From: Hydrogenophaga sp. BPS33
GTDB lineage: Bacteria; Pseudomonadota; Gammaproteobacteria; Burkholderiales; Burkholderiaceae_C
Reading direction: 5' to 3'
DNA length: 64,000 nucleotides
Assembly (NCBI RefSeq): GCF_009859475.1
Contig: NZ_CP044549.1
Span: forward strand, 6,129,501 to 6,193,500
The notes under the pieces were generated by a model that was given only the letters and a program-made list of their open reading frames with translations, searched no databases and had not been told where the DNA came from. Positions 45,278-53,358 of this stretch are shown one piece after another. Position numbers and translations under genes: made by a program. Numbering within the stretch: position 1 is the stretch's first letter; every line of letters begins with the position of its first letter.

Positions 45278-45558
45278 ATCAGGGCCGGATCGCCGGCTAC
45301 CTCCTGGGCCACAAGCTTACGTGCAGCAGCGCTGTTCCGAGAGCATCAGCACAAAAATGCCAATGAAGCACTGCGCATCGCTCCGAAGAGCCCGGACGTG
45401 TGGCTGGCATTCGCACAGGCTGCGGACCGGTCGGCGCATTCGCTGCTGCCGCTCAAAAGCCGTTGCGGGTGCCCGATACCCGTCGAGGCTGTATGAAAAC
45501 GCCTGGAATGGCTGCTGTGATCGCGTAATGGTCGGCAACGCGACTTTGGGTGAGCCAC
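45278..45558. other. Intergenic stretch at the edge of the accessory island, no gene seen
   Basis: Only short frames with no recognisable protein are present between the ATPase start and the transposase remnant. The last 70 bases (including GGCTGTATGAAAACGC) could be the outer end of the neighbouring insertion-sequence remnant. Confidence 0.5.
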
Positions 45559-45712
45559 GTGAAGCGATTCATCGAGGGTGAGGCACGCAGCCAGATCACG
45601 CTACTGCCAGAGTGCCTGGACGACCACATCGCTGAGGACTACCCGGGGCGGGTTGTCGATGTCTTCGTCGATGAGCTGAACTTGCACCAGCGCAGGTTCA
45701 AGGACGGCTGTG
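45559..45712 (+). pseudogene. N-terminal remnant of an IS1182-type transposase
   Basis: About 51 codons from GTG at 45559 read VKRFIEGEARSQITLLPECL, then DDHIAEDYPGRVVDVFVDEL. This is the characteristic start of IS1182-family (IS5-like superfamily) transposases. After QRRFKDGC the sequence diverges into a low-complexity frame with no transposase similarity, so nearly all of the gene is missing. It marks the left boundary of the low-GC island. The 160 bp that follow (45713-45871) hold no gene I can support. Confidence 0.72.
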
Positions 45713-46268
45713 CGGCGGTTGCTGCCGGTGGTGCTTGCGCACCGAACGTGCGATCTGCGCCACGTTGCAGTCATTCAGTGTTTCGGCTTGCAGGCAGCGG
45801 TGCCGCGGCTAGGCCGCCGCTATCGGCTAAGCGCGGACCCTTCGTTAGAGGCGATTGGCCCGCCGTGAACATTAGAGCGACTCGGCCTGCGGCGATGACG
45901 TAGAAGGCGCGAACTTAATCTTGGTCATATCCGGCACATAGGCGTAGTGGACCGGGCACTCAGAACGAGGTTTCTCCACAGCGGACAGGATGATTGGGAA
46001 ACTAGCTGCTCGATATTGCTCTAGAGATAGGATGAAGGTTCCCTCTGCAACGTATCGCAGATAGGTTGTGATTTCTTGCATCTCCTCATGCACGTAGACT
46101 TGCTCAACATTGTCGCGATCCACAATGCCCCAGACTGGCAAGCCGATCTGACCATTTGGTAATACCCTGAAGTTGTATATCTCAGTCCTTTTGCTCTCTT
46201 CGCGGATGTGCTCTGCGTGGTTTCGTAGCTCAACAATGCGCCTCACAAGGACTGCCTGTTCAACTACG

Positions 46269-46275
46269 AACTGCA
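46269..46275. repeat. Target-site duplication, left copy (AACTGCA)
   Basis: Direct repeat AACTGCA next to the left terminal repeat of the IS4-type element. The identical right copy is at 47606-47612. Removing one copy with the element restores the reading frame of the host gene. Confidence 0.85.
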
Positions 46276-47605
46276 CCACTACTGTCCGGTTAAAAGTCGA
46301 ACAAATTCAATTGGTTAACGGCGTCGGGCATATCGGTCTGGGACGCGTCGGCCTGCAAGGCGCATGAAATCTCGGTTTTCTCGAAGACCGACACCGACAA
46401 GATCTGTAGACATGTGTAAAGCGAGACATCGAGTTGAAGCTCCTTCTTGACGATGGCAATGAGCACGTAGGTGGCCACGGCACACCACACCTGCGTCTTC
46501 ACGGCGTTCTCGCTGTTGCCGAGAAACTTCTTGATGCGCAGATGCTGCTTGATCCATTTGAAGAACAGCTCGACTCGCCAGCGGCTCTTGTACAGCGCGG
46601 CGATCGTCAGCGCCGGCAGCGCCGTGTTGTTGGTCAGGAAGATCAGTGTTTTGCCGGACTCGGGATCCTTGAATCGCACACGCCGCAAATGCTCGGGATA
46701 CTTCTTGGCCGAGTAGTGACCGTTGAGCATGACCTGCTGGTCGCTGATGACGCCAGTGCTGCGGTCGGTGGGTGCCGAGTAGACACGTCTGGCATCCATC
46801 GGCGACTTCGCGCGCGTAACGAAGAAGGCGCCAGCCTGGTGCAGCGCATACAGCCGTGCGAAGTCCACATAGCCGCGATCCATCACGTAGAACGCACCGG
46901 CCTCGAAACTCAGCATGTCCAGCACGTTCACGTCGTGCAGCTTGCCATCGCTGATGTGGATGAAGGCCGGGATAGCGCCGCGCAGATCCAGCAGCGTGTG
47001 CAGCTTGATGGCCGCCTTGGTCGATCGAAACGGTGCCCAGTCGAACAGGCTCAAGCACAGATCGATGGTGCTGGAGTCCAGCGCATAGACCGTGTTGTCC
47101 AAGTCGACGCCGAGCGCATCGTTCGCGTACAGCTTGCGTGCGCGCCGGATCAGCAAGGCAGCCAGGTCCGACCAGATGCGCCAGTCGCGCGATTCGTTGG
47201 CGTCGGCCAGCGTGGAGCGCTTGACCGCCGAGCGAAACCCCATCGCATACAGCTTGCCGGCATTGGCCGACAAGCTGGCCTCGATGTCGCGCAGACTCTC
47301 TCGCCAAGTCAGCTGCGCGAAGGCCATCGCCCGGAACTGCTCGGCGCACGACAGCGCTCGCACACCCGAGTTGCCTCCATGGCGCTGCACGATGCGCGCG
47401 AAGCTGGTCCATGGGACGAACTCCATGATCTGAGAAAACAAGGTCTTGCCGATGTGCACGCGCTTCCCCAGAGACAGTCAAGCCCGGGAAAGTACGCGGT
47501 TTTGGAAGAGCGAAGTTCAAATCGGCACCAAACGAAATCGGTCTGCAACCCGCGCCAATGCTTGATCTCAGGCTCGGCGCGGACCATTTAACCGGACAGT
47601 AGTGG
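46276..47605. mobile_element. Complete IS4-family insertion sequence (about 1,330 bp)
   Basis: Perfect 19-bp terminal inverted repeats (46276-46294 and 47587-47605, core ACTGTCCGGTTAAA) enclose a single full-length DDE transposase gene. Seven-base direct repeats flank it. Intact ends, an intact transposase frame and an exact target duplication point to a recent insertion. The element interrupts the HEPN-like gene. The base CCA shared after both duplications means the exact outer boundary could shift by up to three bases. Confidence 0.92.
46290..47459 (-). CDS. IS4-family transposase
   Basis: 389 residues. The N-terminal DUF4372-like region (FSQIMEFVPWTSFARIVQRHGG, SCAEQFRAMAFAQLTWRESLRDIE) leads to the DDE catalytic core: first Asp in YALDSSTIDLC, second Asp in FYVMDRGYVDFARL, and the Tyr-x2-Arg-x3-Glu-x6-Lys signature (YKSRWRVELFFKWIK) of IS4-family enzymes. 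The gene is complete and lies within the 19-bp inverted repeats. Its 3' end runs to within the left repeat, as is common in compact insertion sequences. Confidence 0.94.
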   Translation of the reverse strand: MHIGKTLFSQIMEFVPWTSFARIVQRHGGNSGVRALSCAEQFRAMAFAQLTWRESLRDIEASLSANAGKLYAMGFRSAVKRSTLADANESRDWRIWSDLAALLIRRARKLYANDALGVDLDNTVYALDSSTIDLCLSLFDWAPFRSTKAAIKLHTLLDLRGAIPAFIHISDGKLHDVNVLDMLSFEAGAFYVMDRGYVDFARLYALHQAGAFFVTRAKSPMDARRVYSAPTDRSTGVISDQQVMLNGHYSAKKYPEHLRRVRFKDPESGKTLIFLTNNTALPALTIAALYKSRWRVELFFKWIKQHLRIKKFLGNSENAVKTQVWCAVATYVLIAIVKKELQLDVSLYTCLQILSVSVFEKTEISCALQADASQTDMPDAVNQLNLFDF

Positions 47606-47612
47606 AACTGCA
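47606..47612. repeat. Target-site duplication, right copy (AACTGCA)
   Basis: Right partner of the duplication at 46269-46275, directly outside the right terminal repeat of the IS4-family element. Confidence 0.85.
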
Positions 47613-48380
47613 CCAGCGTTGAATCTTGGGAAAGCGCGGCTGCAAGCGTCTTGCTGAGGTGATCAAAATTGGAGTCTTCTTTAAGATCTGCGAACAGACG
47701 GGGAATACCGCAGATGGCGCGCACGACCTTGTTGGCGCCGATGAGGAAGTTGTTGGCCTCAGGGTGAAGGTCTGCGACTTGTGGGAATGGATTGAAGCCC
47801 CTGCCATGGTTGTCTCGAGGAAGCTCGTTGCGCTCGATCTTTCCGGTGATTTCCATAACAGCGGCATTGATGCGCAGAGCGATCTGCTCGCACTGCAGTA
47901 AGTCTTCCTTGACCTTGTGCATGTGTCGCAGGACTTTGTCTTTATCTACACCATCAGGGAGTTGCACACTCTTCAGAAGTTCGCTGCTCTGGATGACCAA
48001 CCGCGACACGATTTCGTTGGCCGATCCCGCTCTGATGTTTACGGTGCTGACCCAGGGCGCGTTTGGATTCGTACGCTGCGGGTCAATGTCTTCGGGGCTC
48101 CGGAGCTGACTAGTGGCATCAGCTTTGTACATCTCAAGGAAGTTGCCGAAGCTCACCACGCTGATGATCGGCCCCGTTCCCTCTTTAAACGTGAAGCTGC
48201 CGGCCCCATCACGCGAGGGCATTGGTACCTTGGGCGGTTCGTACTTCTTGGCAATCAAATGATTTCCTTCAGCACAGTAGATCTGCACCAATGACGAGTG
48301 CGATTTCTTTCGTGCATTTCATCCACAGACACTGCTTACACCTCCAGCGTATCTCAAGCCCACAAGATGAAGCTCACACA

Positions 48381-48827
48381 TCAAAATCCCGCCGCCCGCT
48401 TCAGCAACTCCAGAACGGCCCCCTCACCAAGCCGACCTACCGCACGCCCGAGCACATCCATCATGTCCGAGCCGGGCTCGTCGAAAACCAGCGCTTCCCC
48501 CGTCTTAACAGTGAAGTGGTGAGCCATGTGCTGCATCTCCAACCTCGTCTCCTTGGAATGCGAGGCGATATGGTGCAACTCCACATACCGCGCGATGGCC
48601 AGGCTAGCGACGTACACAGCCAACACCGCAGTGCGCCGTCCCGGGTCACCCTGCCATAGCACAGACACGAACTCGTCTGACGCATCCTCTGTCCCATGGA
48701 AGGGGAGGATGAGCGTTCCATCGACAAGTGACCGAGCGCACCATTGGCCGTTTACCCGTTCGCCAACGTACGAGGGCATCAAGTTTGCGATGAACGCAAT
48801 GATCCGTTCATTGCTACCTTCTTCCAT
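48381..48827 (-). CDS. Hypothetical protein of the accessory island
   Basis: 148 residues, no signal peptide. A central hydrophobic/helical part (RRTAVLAVYVASLAIARYVELHHIA) is followed by a His-rich stretch (EMQHMAHHFTV) and a C-terminal helix (LGRAVGRLGEGAVLELL). I do not recognise a family. It lies 90 bp upstream of the disrupted HEPN-like gene in the same direction, so the two may have formed an operon. No nucleotidyltransferase motif is visible, so it is not an obvious MNT partner. Confidence 0.6.
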   Translation of the reverse strand: MEEGSNERIIAFIANLMPSYVGERVNGQWCARSLVDGTLILPFHGTEDASDEFVSVLWQGDPGRRTAVLAVYVASLAIARYVELHHIASHSKETRLEMQHMAHHFTVKTGEALVFDEPGSDMMDVLGRAVGRLGEGAVLELLKRAAGF

Positions 48828-49030
48828 AAGACCCCTTCGTTACCGAGTACAAGGCTGTTTGACACTAGTCGCACCAGTCTATAGACAGGAAGAGCTTTTA
48901 TGTGTGGAAGGTGCGTCCGGATTTTTTGGAGATAGGCCTGGACGAGCTGCACTAGGTCGCAGCGGCCTCCGGCGGATCGGACACAAGTGGGCCACTCTGT
49001 CTCTTGATCTCTGAATCGCCCCGGGGCGTT

Positions 49031-49273
49031 TCAAATCTTCGCCCCCTTGACGTTGGGGAAGCGCTTCATGTCGGCAATCTCGTCGTACAACAGCCGTCGC
49101 ACCTTGAACTTCACCACCTTGCCAGCGGGACCGTCGAGGTGATTCAGCGCCATGACAGGGCGCCCTACCGCCTTCGCTATGGGCCTTTCCCTCTTGAGTA
49201 CCGAAGTCAGCTGCGCCGTCCTCGTAGATGTAGATAGAGTTGCACCGGGGCAACTTGGCTGGACGTTGCTCAT
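49031..49273 (-). CDS. Small hypothetical protein, possibly degraded
   Basis: 80 residues, starting nine bases after the ASCH gene stop. The first 25 residues look noncoding (many Ser/Thr), while the rest (KRERPIAKAVGRPVMALNHL, then VVKFKVRRLLYDEIADMKRF) looks protein-like. In another frame the 5' part reads CNSIYIYEDGAADFG, so a frameshifted fragment is possible. No family is recognised. Co-direction with the ASCH and GNAT-PIN genes suggests it may belong to the same unit. Confidence 0.4.
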   Translation of the reverse strand: MSNVQPSCPGATLSTSTRTAQLTSVLKRERPIAKAVGRPVMALNHLDGPAGKVVKFKVRRLLYDEIADMKRFPNVKGAKI

Positions 49274-49279
49274 GGCGTA

Positions 49280-49714
49280 TCACTGCTCCATTGAAAGTCG
49301 CAGCTTGATCGACGAATCAGTCTTGAGGCGACAGTAAAACTGCGGTGGATGGAAGCCAGGCATTGCCGCCCGTAGAGCATCAAGCGTGATTGGCGCTTTC
49401 AATTTCCTTGAACCAGAAAGTGCCATCGCCGTCGCTACAACAGTCCCGTCAAAGTAGTTCATAAATTCGGACTTGCTGAGGCCTGAGACAGGCCCGTACT
49501 TACGCCATACGGTACTCGGCGCAGCCGAGTAGGTCTTTCCCACTGTCGCAAAACCAACCACCGCTCCGACGGGCTTCTTGACGTAGAGCCAAACGGTTGA
49601 ACCAGGCTCAACATGCATAGTTCGGCGTCTGAGCTCCACTTGCTTGGTCCCTACGAGGATGTTAGTTGCATGGCGCTCGTCAAGTGATATGAGCACATGC
49701 TGGGTCGGTTGCAT
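49280..49714 (-). CDS. ASCH-domain protein (PUA-like nucleic-acid reader)
   Basis: 144 residues. The start at 49714 overlaps the stop of the GNAT-PIN gene (TGATG). The N-terminal part contains the ASCH-type signature G-x-K-x-x-E-x-R exactly (GTKQVELR, residues 22-29) in a PUA-like beta-barrel: VLISLDERHATNIL, VWLYVKKPVGAVVGFATVG, and a C-terminal PPQFYCRL strand. ASCH/EVE/PUA domains bind RNA or modified bases, and some are nucleases. Tight coupling to a PIN-containing protein suggests a functional pair. The ligand is unknown. Confidence 0.78.
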   Translation of the reverse strand: MQPTQHVLISLDERHATNILVGTKQVELRRRTMHVEPGSTVWLYVKKPVGAVVGFATVGKTYSAAPSTVWRKYGPVSGLSKSEFMNYFDGTVVATAMALSGSRKLKAPITLDALRAAMPGFHPPQFYCRLKTDSSIKLRLSMEQ

Positions 49715-51873
49715 CAAAGGCCTTTGTCTAGGATCGCCTGAACCTGCTCGGAAGACAGTCGTTGGCTGGAAATGAGTTGGTGAGCTTCGCCGCACCGTAT
49801 GCTTTTGAGTTCGTGTAGAGGAACAGGTCTCGGCAAGCGCAGCACATTGTCGAACACAGTGATGGTCTTGGTCTTCGAGACCCCAATGCTTGAGAGTTGG
49901 CTGCGGTCCAACACGGAGGGTGCCAAGTCGCTGGCCTGCATTCCAGACTCATCACGAAGGTAGGCCTGCAATACACGCCCAACCGCAATGACAGCGCCAG
50001 CGCCTTTGTTCTTAACGGACTCATAGAAGAACATCAGATCGCCGCGGGAAAAGTTTCTCAATGTTTTCTTGTCACTCAAGTAGTGGCGCAAAGGGGCGAG
50101 TTGGGCCTTGCCGCGAGGGAGGAATGAGTCCTGCGGCGAATCTGCCAGGAGGTGCTCTTCAAACTGCTTTCGGATGGGGACCATCACCCCCTCTCGCCCC
50201 GGCAGACACAGTAGCATTGGGGCTAGCAGGGACTCCAGCTTGAACATAGGAACAAGGACCTTTTGACCATCTGGTCTGAGGACTGAAATTTGCTGATCGA
50301 CATGTCGGAATGGGGGAGGATCCTGGGGTAAACCGATTTTTCCCACGGTCGCCAGCGCTTCGCGGCCCGAAGTCCAACTTCGTTCGGTTAAACGACCCTT
50401 TGCAACGATCTTTTGTAAGTCGTTTGGCGTTGATGGGGACGCAACATAGCCAAACGTAGCTGCAACTTCTCGAAGCGAGGCCTGACGCGCGGGACAACTC
50501 AACCGTACACGGCCGATCTCGCCAGGCTTCACGATGCTCAGCACATGTCTGAGCAGGGACTGCGCAATTTCATGAGCGTCCTTCGGGCTCTCTGCGACGG
50601 CGGCATAAGCGCGAATTTCAAGGCCTCGAATTTTCGCCGGCAATACTAGGTAGCCAGCAACCACGCCATTCAAGCGTGCCACATGTCGTATGCAGGCCGA
50701 GCTGCCGGTGTCGGTTGCTGCCCACTCGCTAATTTGGGTTGCTGTGTCGATACCTAACGCCGTCAGCAACCGCCGAATGGCGACTGTGTCCCCGGCTGAA
50801 GCAACTTGCATTTCAATGAGGTCGGCGCCATGCGCTTCGTGAACTACTGAGCTTGCCGTGTGGTCTGGCTCGACTTGAAACAGCTCCGGCGATATGGCGT
50901 CCACGCCAAACCGCTGCCTGAGTTCAGGCGATCGATCTAGGATTCGTCCATCGCTTGTAATGAAACCTGGCAGACCGTGGTGAATGGCGGTCGCAAGATG
51001 CATCAGGTCAGATCTGTCGTTGTCCGACAGCGAGTCCGAGGCGTGGCGCTCTGGGAACACTAGCGAGGCAAGCATCGGCGATAAACGCGCCCACTCCTCA
51101 TCGGGCGGCGTCGCGAACTTCGGAAGAGTTCCTGCGAAAGAGAGCATTGGGTCTGTCTTGCCTTCGCGAGCGGTGCGCTTCAACTCCGTCACTACTTCGC
51201 TGCTAACTGCCAGGGCACATGCTTGCAGTCTCTCCGCCCTAAAGACGCTCATGGCTAACTCATGTCGGGGCCGACGAGGCCCCAAGTCGAAGAGTACGTT
51301 CAAATCCAGCAGATAAAGCGGCTTCGCCACGCCGCCGGCGATATCCAAGCCAAGTGGATCGGCGGCACTGATTCCGCTGGAAGCAAAAAGTTGAGGCGAA
51401 TCAAGCTCATGGGCTCGAACCACGATCATGCGATTTCGACTGGCACCTCCAACTGCAACCCGTTGAGCGTAAAACCCCTGTGCTTCCCAAAACATGTTGG
51501 CATCTCGTAGGTCTTCAGCGACGCGTGCATGAATTGAAATGAACTGCCACTCGGTCAGCATGTGCTTCATCGCGTTCAGCAGCGTCTGTCCGATGCTCCG
51601 ACCCCGATGCGTCTTGGGCACGTATATTTGCCGCACATGCGCCTTGGGAAAGCGCAGGTCGAACAACAGGTGGCCGGCATAGAACTCGCCAGTACTGCCT
51701 GATGCCAGTGCCACAAACAATTGTCCCTTGCGGCAGAAGTCTGCATACACGCTGCGTGAGAAGAAGCCAAGGGCATCCCTGTCGCTGTCTGCGGCCTGCA
51801 CCACCTCGCCCAAGAGTACCGAGACGGAGCTTGGGTCCGTGAGTACTTTGATCGAGAAGCCGTTGGTTTTCAT
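49714..51873 (-). CDS. GNAT-PIN-GNAT-like-PUA-like multidomain protein
   Basis: 719 residues from the ATG at 51873 (GGGGGAG upstream). Residues 1-155 form a GNAT acetyltransferase (RQIYVPKTHRGRSIGQTLL with the acetyl-CoA loop RGRSIG). Residues 186-320 form a PIN nuclease domain with the expected acidic residues D190 (LLDLNVLFDL), E226, D289 (RSDLMHLATAI) and D308 (ITSDGRIL). Residues about 355-485 look like a second, GNAT-like domain. Residues about 605-715 look PUA/EVE/ASCH-like (SRGDLMFFYESVKNKGAGAVIAVGRV). PIN domains cut RNA and GNATs acetylate small molecules, proteins or aminoacyl-tRNA. The combination suggests an RNA-targeting toxin or defence function (inference). Confidence 0.82.
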   Translation of the reverse strand: MKTNGFSIKVLTDPSSVSVLLGEVVQAADSDRDALGFFSRSVYADFCRKGQLFVALASGSTGEFYAGHLLFDLRFPKAHVRQIYVPKTHRGRSIGQTLLNAMKHMLTEWQFISIHARVAEDLRDANMFWEAQGFYAQRVAVGGASRNRMIVVRAHELDSPQLFASSGISAADPLGLDIAGGVAKPLYLLDLNVLFDLGPRRPRHELAMSVFRAERLQACALAVSSEVVTELKRTAREGKTDPMLSFAGTLPKFATPPDEEWARLSPMLASLVFPERHASDSLSDNDRSDLMHLATAIHHGLPGFITSDGRILDRSPELRQRFGVDAISPELFQVEPDHTASSVVHEAHGADLIEMQVASAGDTVAIRRLLTALGIDTATQISEWAATDTGSSACIRHVARLNGVVAGYLVLPAKIRGLEIRAYAAVAESPKDAHEIAQSLLRHVLSIVKPGEIGRVRLSCPARQASLREVAATFGYVASPSTPNDLQKIVAKGRLTERSWTSGREALATVGKIGLPQDPPPFRHVDQQISVLRPDGQKVLVPMFKLESLLAPMLLCLPGREGVMVPIRKQFEEHLLADSPQDSFLPRGKAQLAPLRHYLSDKKTLRNFSRGDLMFFYESVKNKGAGAVIAVGRVLQAYLRDESGMQASDLAPSVLDRSQLSSIGVSKTKTITVFDNVLRLPRPVPLHELKSIRCGEAHQLISSQRLSSEQVQAILDKGL

Positions 51874-52237
51874 AACTCCCCCAGTTTGATTTTGCGACAA
51901 CTGTAACGGCAAGTGTGGCTTTGGTGCCCCAGTGAAAATCTGGTGCACTAGCTCTAGGTGGCCCGCTCCATACGGCGCTGCCGTTCGGCATCTGGATAGC
52001 CCCCCTTTCCACCTCCGCCCTCGCAACTTAGCGGCTCGACCATCGTTCGAAGGCTGAGTGGGGGATGACTGGCAGACTCTTCCCGTCGGAGCCGCGGTTC
52101 GCGGAGTCAATCGGTGACGGCTTTGTTCGCTTCGCCGACATTCGGTGGCGAATTTCGACTGGCAGCACTCAGCCTCAAGCAGCCGCTCGTCCGAACTATG
52201 GAGGATCGACCCTTCCCGACTGTCTCGCCCCCGTGGC
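51874..52237. other. Intergenic stretch without recognisable genes
   Basis: This 364-bp stretch lies between the divergent GNAT-PIN gene and the structured element. It should hold the promoter of the GNAT-PIN gene. No convincing coding frame, repeat or RNA was seen. Confidence 0.5.
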
Positions 52238-52471
52238 TATACTCCGCCCGTCAAACCCAAAAAAGGTTTGATCGGGCTGGACACCCGTCGAAATCCCTGT
52301 AGCGAAAGCTGCAGGATCTACCTAACGCAGAGTCTGCGGCTTTCTCGCTTGAGCCCCTTTTTGGCGGCCCGAGCGGGGAGCTCTCGGGCTCGCCGGTTTC
52401 CGCAGGGATTTCACGGTTGTCCAACCCGCATCGGGCCGCCGCCCCTTACGCATCAAAGCAAAGGGCGGCGG
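52238..52471 (+). ncRNA. Strongly structured noncoding element (candidate ncRNA or long leader)
   Basis: A TATACT -10-like hexamer (52238-52243) is followed at once by a 12-pair hairpin (52246-52277, CAAAAAA loop, one bulge). A long stem (52273-52299 with 52403-52428, about 24 pairs, two mismatches, one bulge) encloses about 100 bases with further hairpins: CGCAG-AGT-CTGCG (52326-52338) and GGCG-GCCCGAG / CTCGGGC-T-CGCC (52363-52394). A GNRA-type hairpin CCTGTAGC-GAAA-GCTGCAGG (52295-52314) competes with the long stem. A final hairpin CCGCCGCCCCTT / AAGGGCGGCGG (52436-52471) ends it, 22 bases before the ribosome site of the next gene. The class is not recognised. The -35 box is weak. Confidence 0.55.
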
Positions 52472-52508
52472 TAGACACCTAACCGCAATCTCTAGGGAGC
52501 CACAAAAC

Positions 52509-52811
52509 ATGAATCAACAACTCACGGCCGCCGCCCAATGCGTCTCGTTGTCGGGCAAGGCATCTGAGCAGGCGATGGATCTGTCGTACAAGTTCAAGTC
52601 GTTCGTCGCGCTACAGCGCTTCGTTCAACCCCAGTACGAAGACGAGGCGCAAGACCACGTGCCAGTCACGCGCGCCGAGATGGACGCAATGTTGGAAACA
52701 CTCAATGCCGACGTGCTGCGGCGCATGGATGCGCTCGCAGACACCTTGACGGTGCTGGGTGCGCAGGCGCGGTTGAGCGTGACATCGCTTGCGCCTTCGC
52801 CATCTTCTTGA
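52509..52811 (+). CDS. Small hypothetical helical protein behind the structured element
   Basis: 100 residues, with an AGGGAG ribosome site ten bases before the ATG. It is polar and probably alpha-helical (KFKSFVALQRFV, TRAEMDAMLETLNADVLRRMDALADTL) with a Ser/Pro-rich tail. There is no signal peptide or membrane segment. I do not recognise a family. It sits directly downstream of the structured noncoding element, which could act as its leader and control its translation. Confidence 0.6.
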   Translation: MNQQLTAAAQCVSLSGKASEQAMDLSYKFKSFVALQRFVQPQYEDEAQDHVPVTRAEMDAMLETLNADVLRRMDALADTLTVLGAQARLSVTSLAPSPSS

Positions 52812-52901
52812 GAATCGGCGCGCGCTGGTTGTGCGACGACGCGGCCGCCTATTGGCTCTTCGGGCACAGCGCCGCGCCGGGTTCGATGTGGGAGAAGGCA
52901 G

Positions 52902-53117
52902 CTAAGTTGCTGCTGCTCTTTCCTGCCGGGGGTCAAGGCGTACCGCTTGACCATTGCGGAACACGATCAGGTCTGTTCCCGTCTGCAGCGCCACTTGCCG
53001 AGCGCGCTCCGCCGCCCGGCGCATAGCGGCCATTGAACCTTTGAGGTTGGCGCTGGCATTCGCGGGGAGCCCGCAGTAAGCAGGAGCAGGCTCGACGACC
53101 TTGTTGGGGGTGCTCAT
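52902..53117 (-). CDS. Small hypothetical protein
   Basis: 71 residues from the ATG at 53117; an upstream in-frame ATG at 53168 would give 88. The C-terminal part (SMAAMRRAAERARQVALQTGTDLIVFRNGQAVRL) has the helix-then-strand pattern of small antitoxin-like or DUF proteins that end in a 'IVFRNGKxV' strand. No toxin-like partner is adjacent. Function unknown. Confidence 0.55.
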   Translation of the reverse strand: MSTPNKVVEPAPAYCGLPANASANLKGSMAAMRRAAERARQVALQTGTDLIVFRNGQAVRLDPRQERAAAT

Positions 53118-53358
53118 GGATATTTCGCTCCAATCGATCATGGCAGGTTGTTCACCCGCGTTGTTCAAACATAGTCCGTGTGCGGTGACTACTGTGTGCT
53201 CGAAGGCTTAGCAGGGTGTATCTAGGCTCTGCTTACGCAATTTCAGACGCTGGTGGTCGATATAAGTCGTTGATTTTTGGGGATCGGGTCATCTATCACC
53301 CTCGAATCTATCGCCCAGCTATCGCCGATATCGCTTGGTTTGTCCAATAGCGGACTCC

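Larger units (their letters stand above)
45872..48291 (-). pseudogene. HEPN-like gene split by an IS4-family insertion
   Basis: Two minus-strand parts (48291-47606 and 46275-45872) flank the IS element. Removing the element and one copy of the 7-bp repeat gives an uninterrupted 361-codon frame (360 residues), reading ...STLVQF-VVEQAVLV... across the joint. The reconstructed protein is soluble and mostly helical in its middle. In the second part, ELRNHAEHI contains the R-x4-H pattern of HEPN nucleases, next to a long helix, and is preceded by a helix with PEANNFLIGANKVVRAI. HEPN assignment is a weak inference. The remaining fragments are unlikely to work. Confidence 0.7.

Noticed and set aside
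45800..45860. Possible integron attC-like site (CGGCTAAGC ... CGTTAGAG)
   Set aside because: The right core does not fit GTTRRRY at the last base, no paired inner cores were found, and no integron integrase is present.
46315..48291. Single 658-codon minus-strand frame running from the HEPN-like gene into the insertion sequence
   Set aside because: The second part is the transposase region in a wrong frame; it only arises because the insertion happens to leave the frame open.
48900..48935. Short frame starting MCGRC, like an SRAP/YedK protein
   Set aside because: It stops after 11 codons and no other frame continues with SRAP motifs; most likely chance.
48879..49283. 134-codon minus-strand frame overlapping the small 80-residue gene
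   Set aside because: Composition is Arg/Pro/Ser-rich and non-protein-like except for a short 5' piece, so it is treated as a possible frameshift trace rather than a gene.
52274..52428. Reading the long inverted repeat as a MITE or as a retron msr-msd
   Set aside because: No target duplication flanks it, and no transposase or reverse transcriptase is nearby; a regulatory or noncoding RNA fits better.
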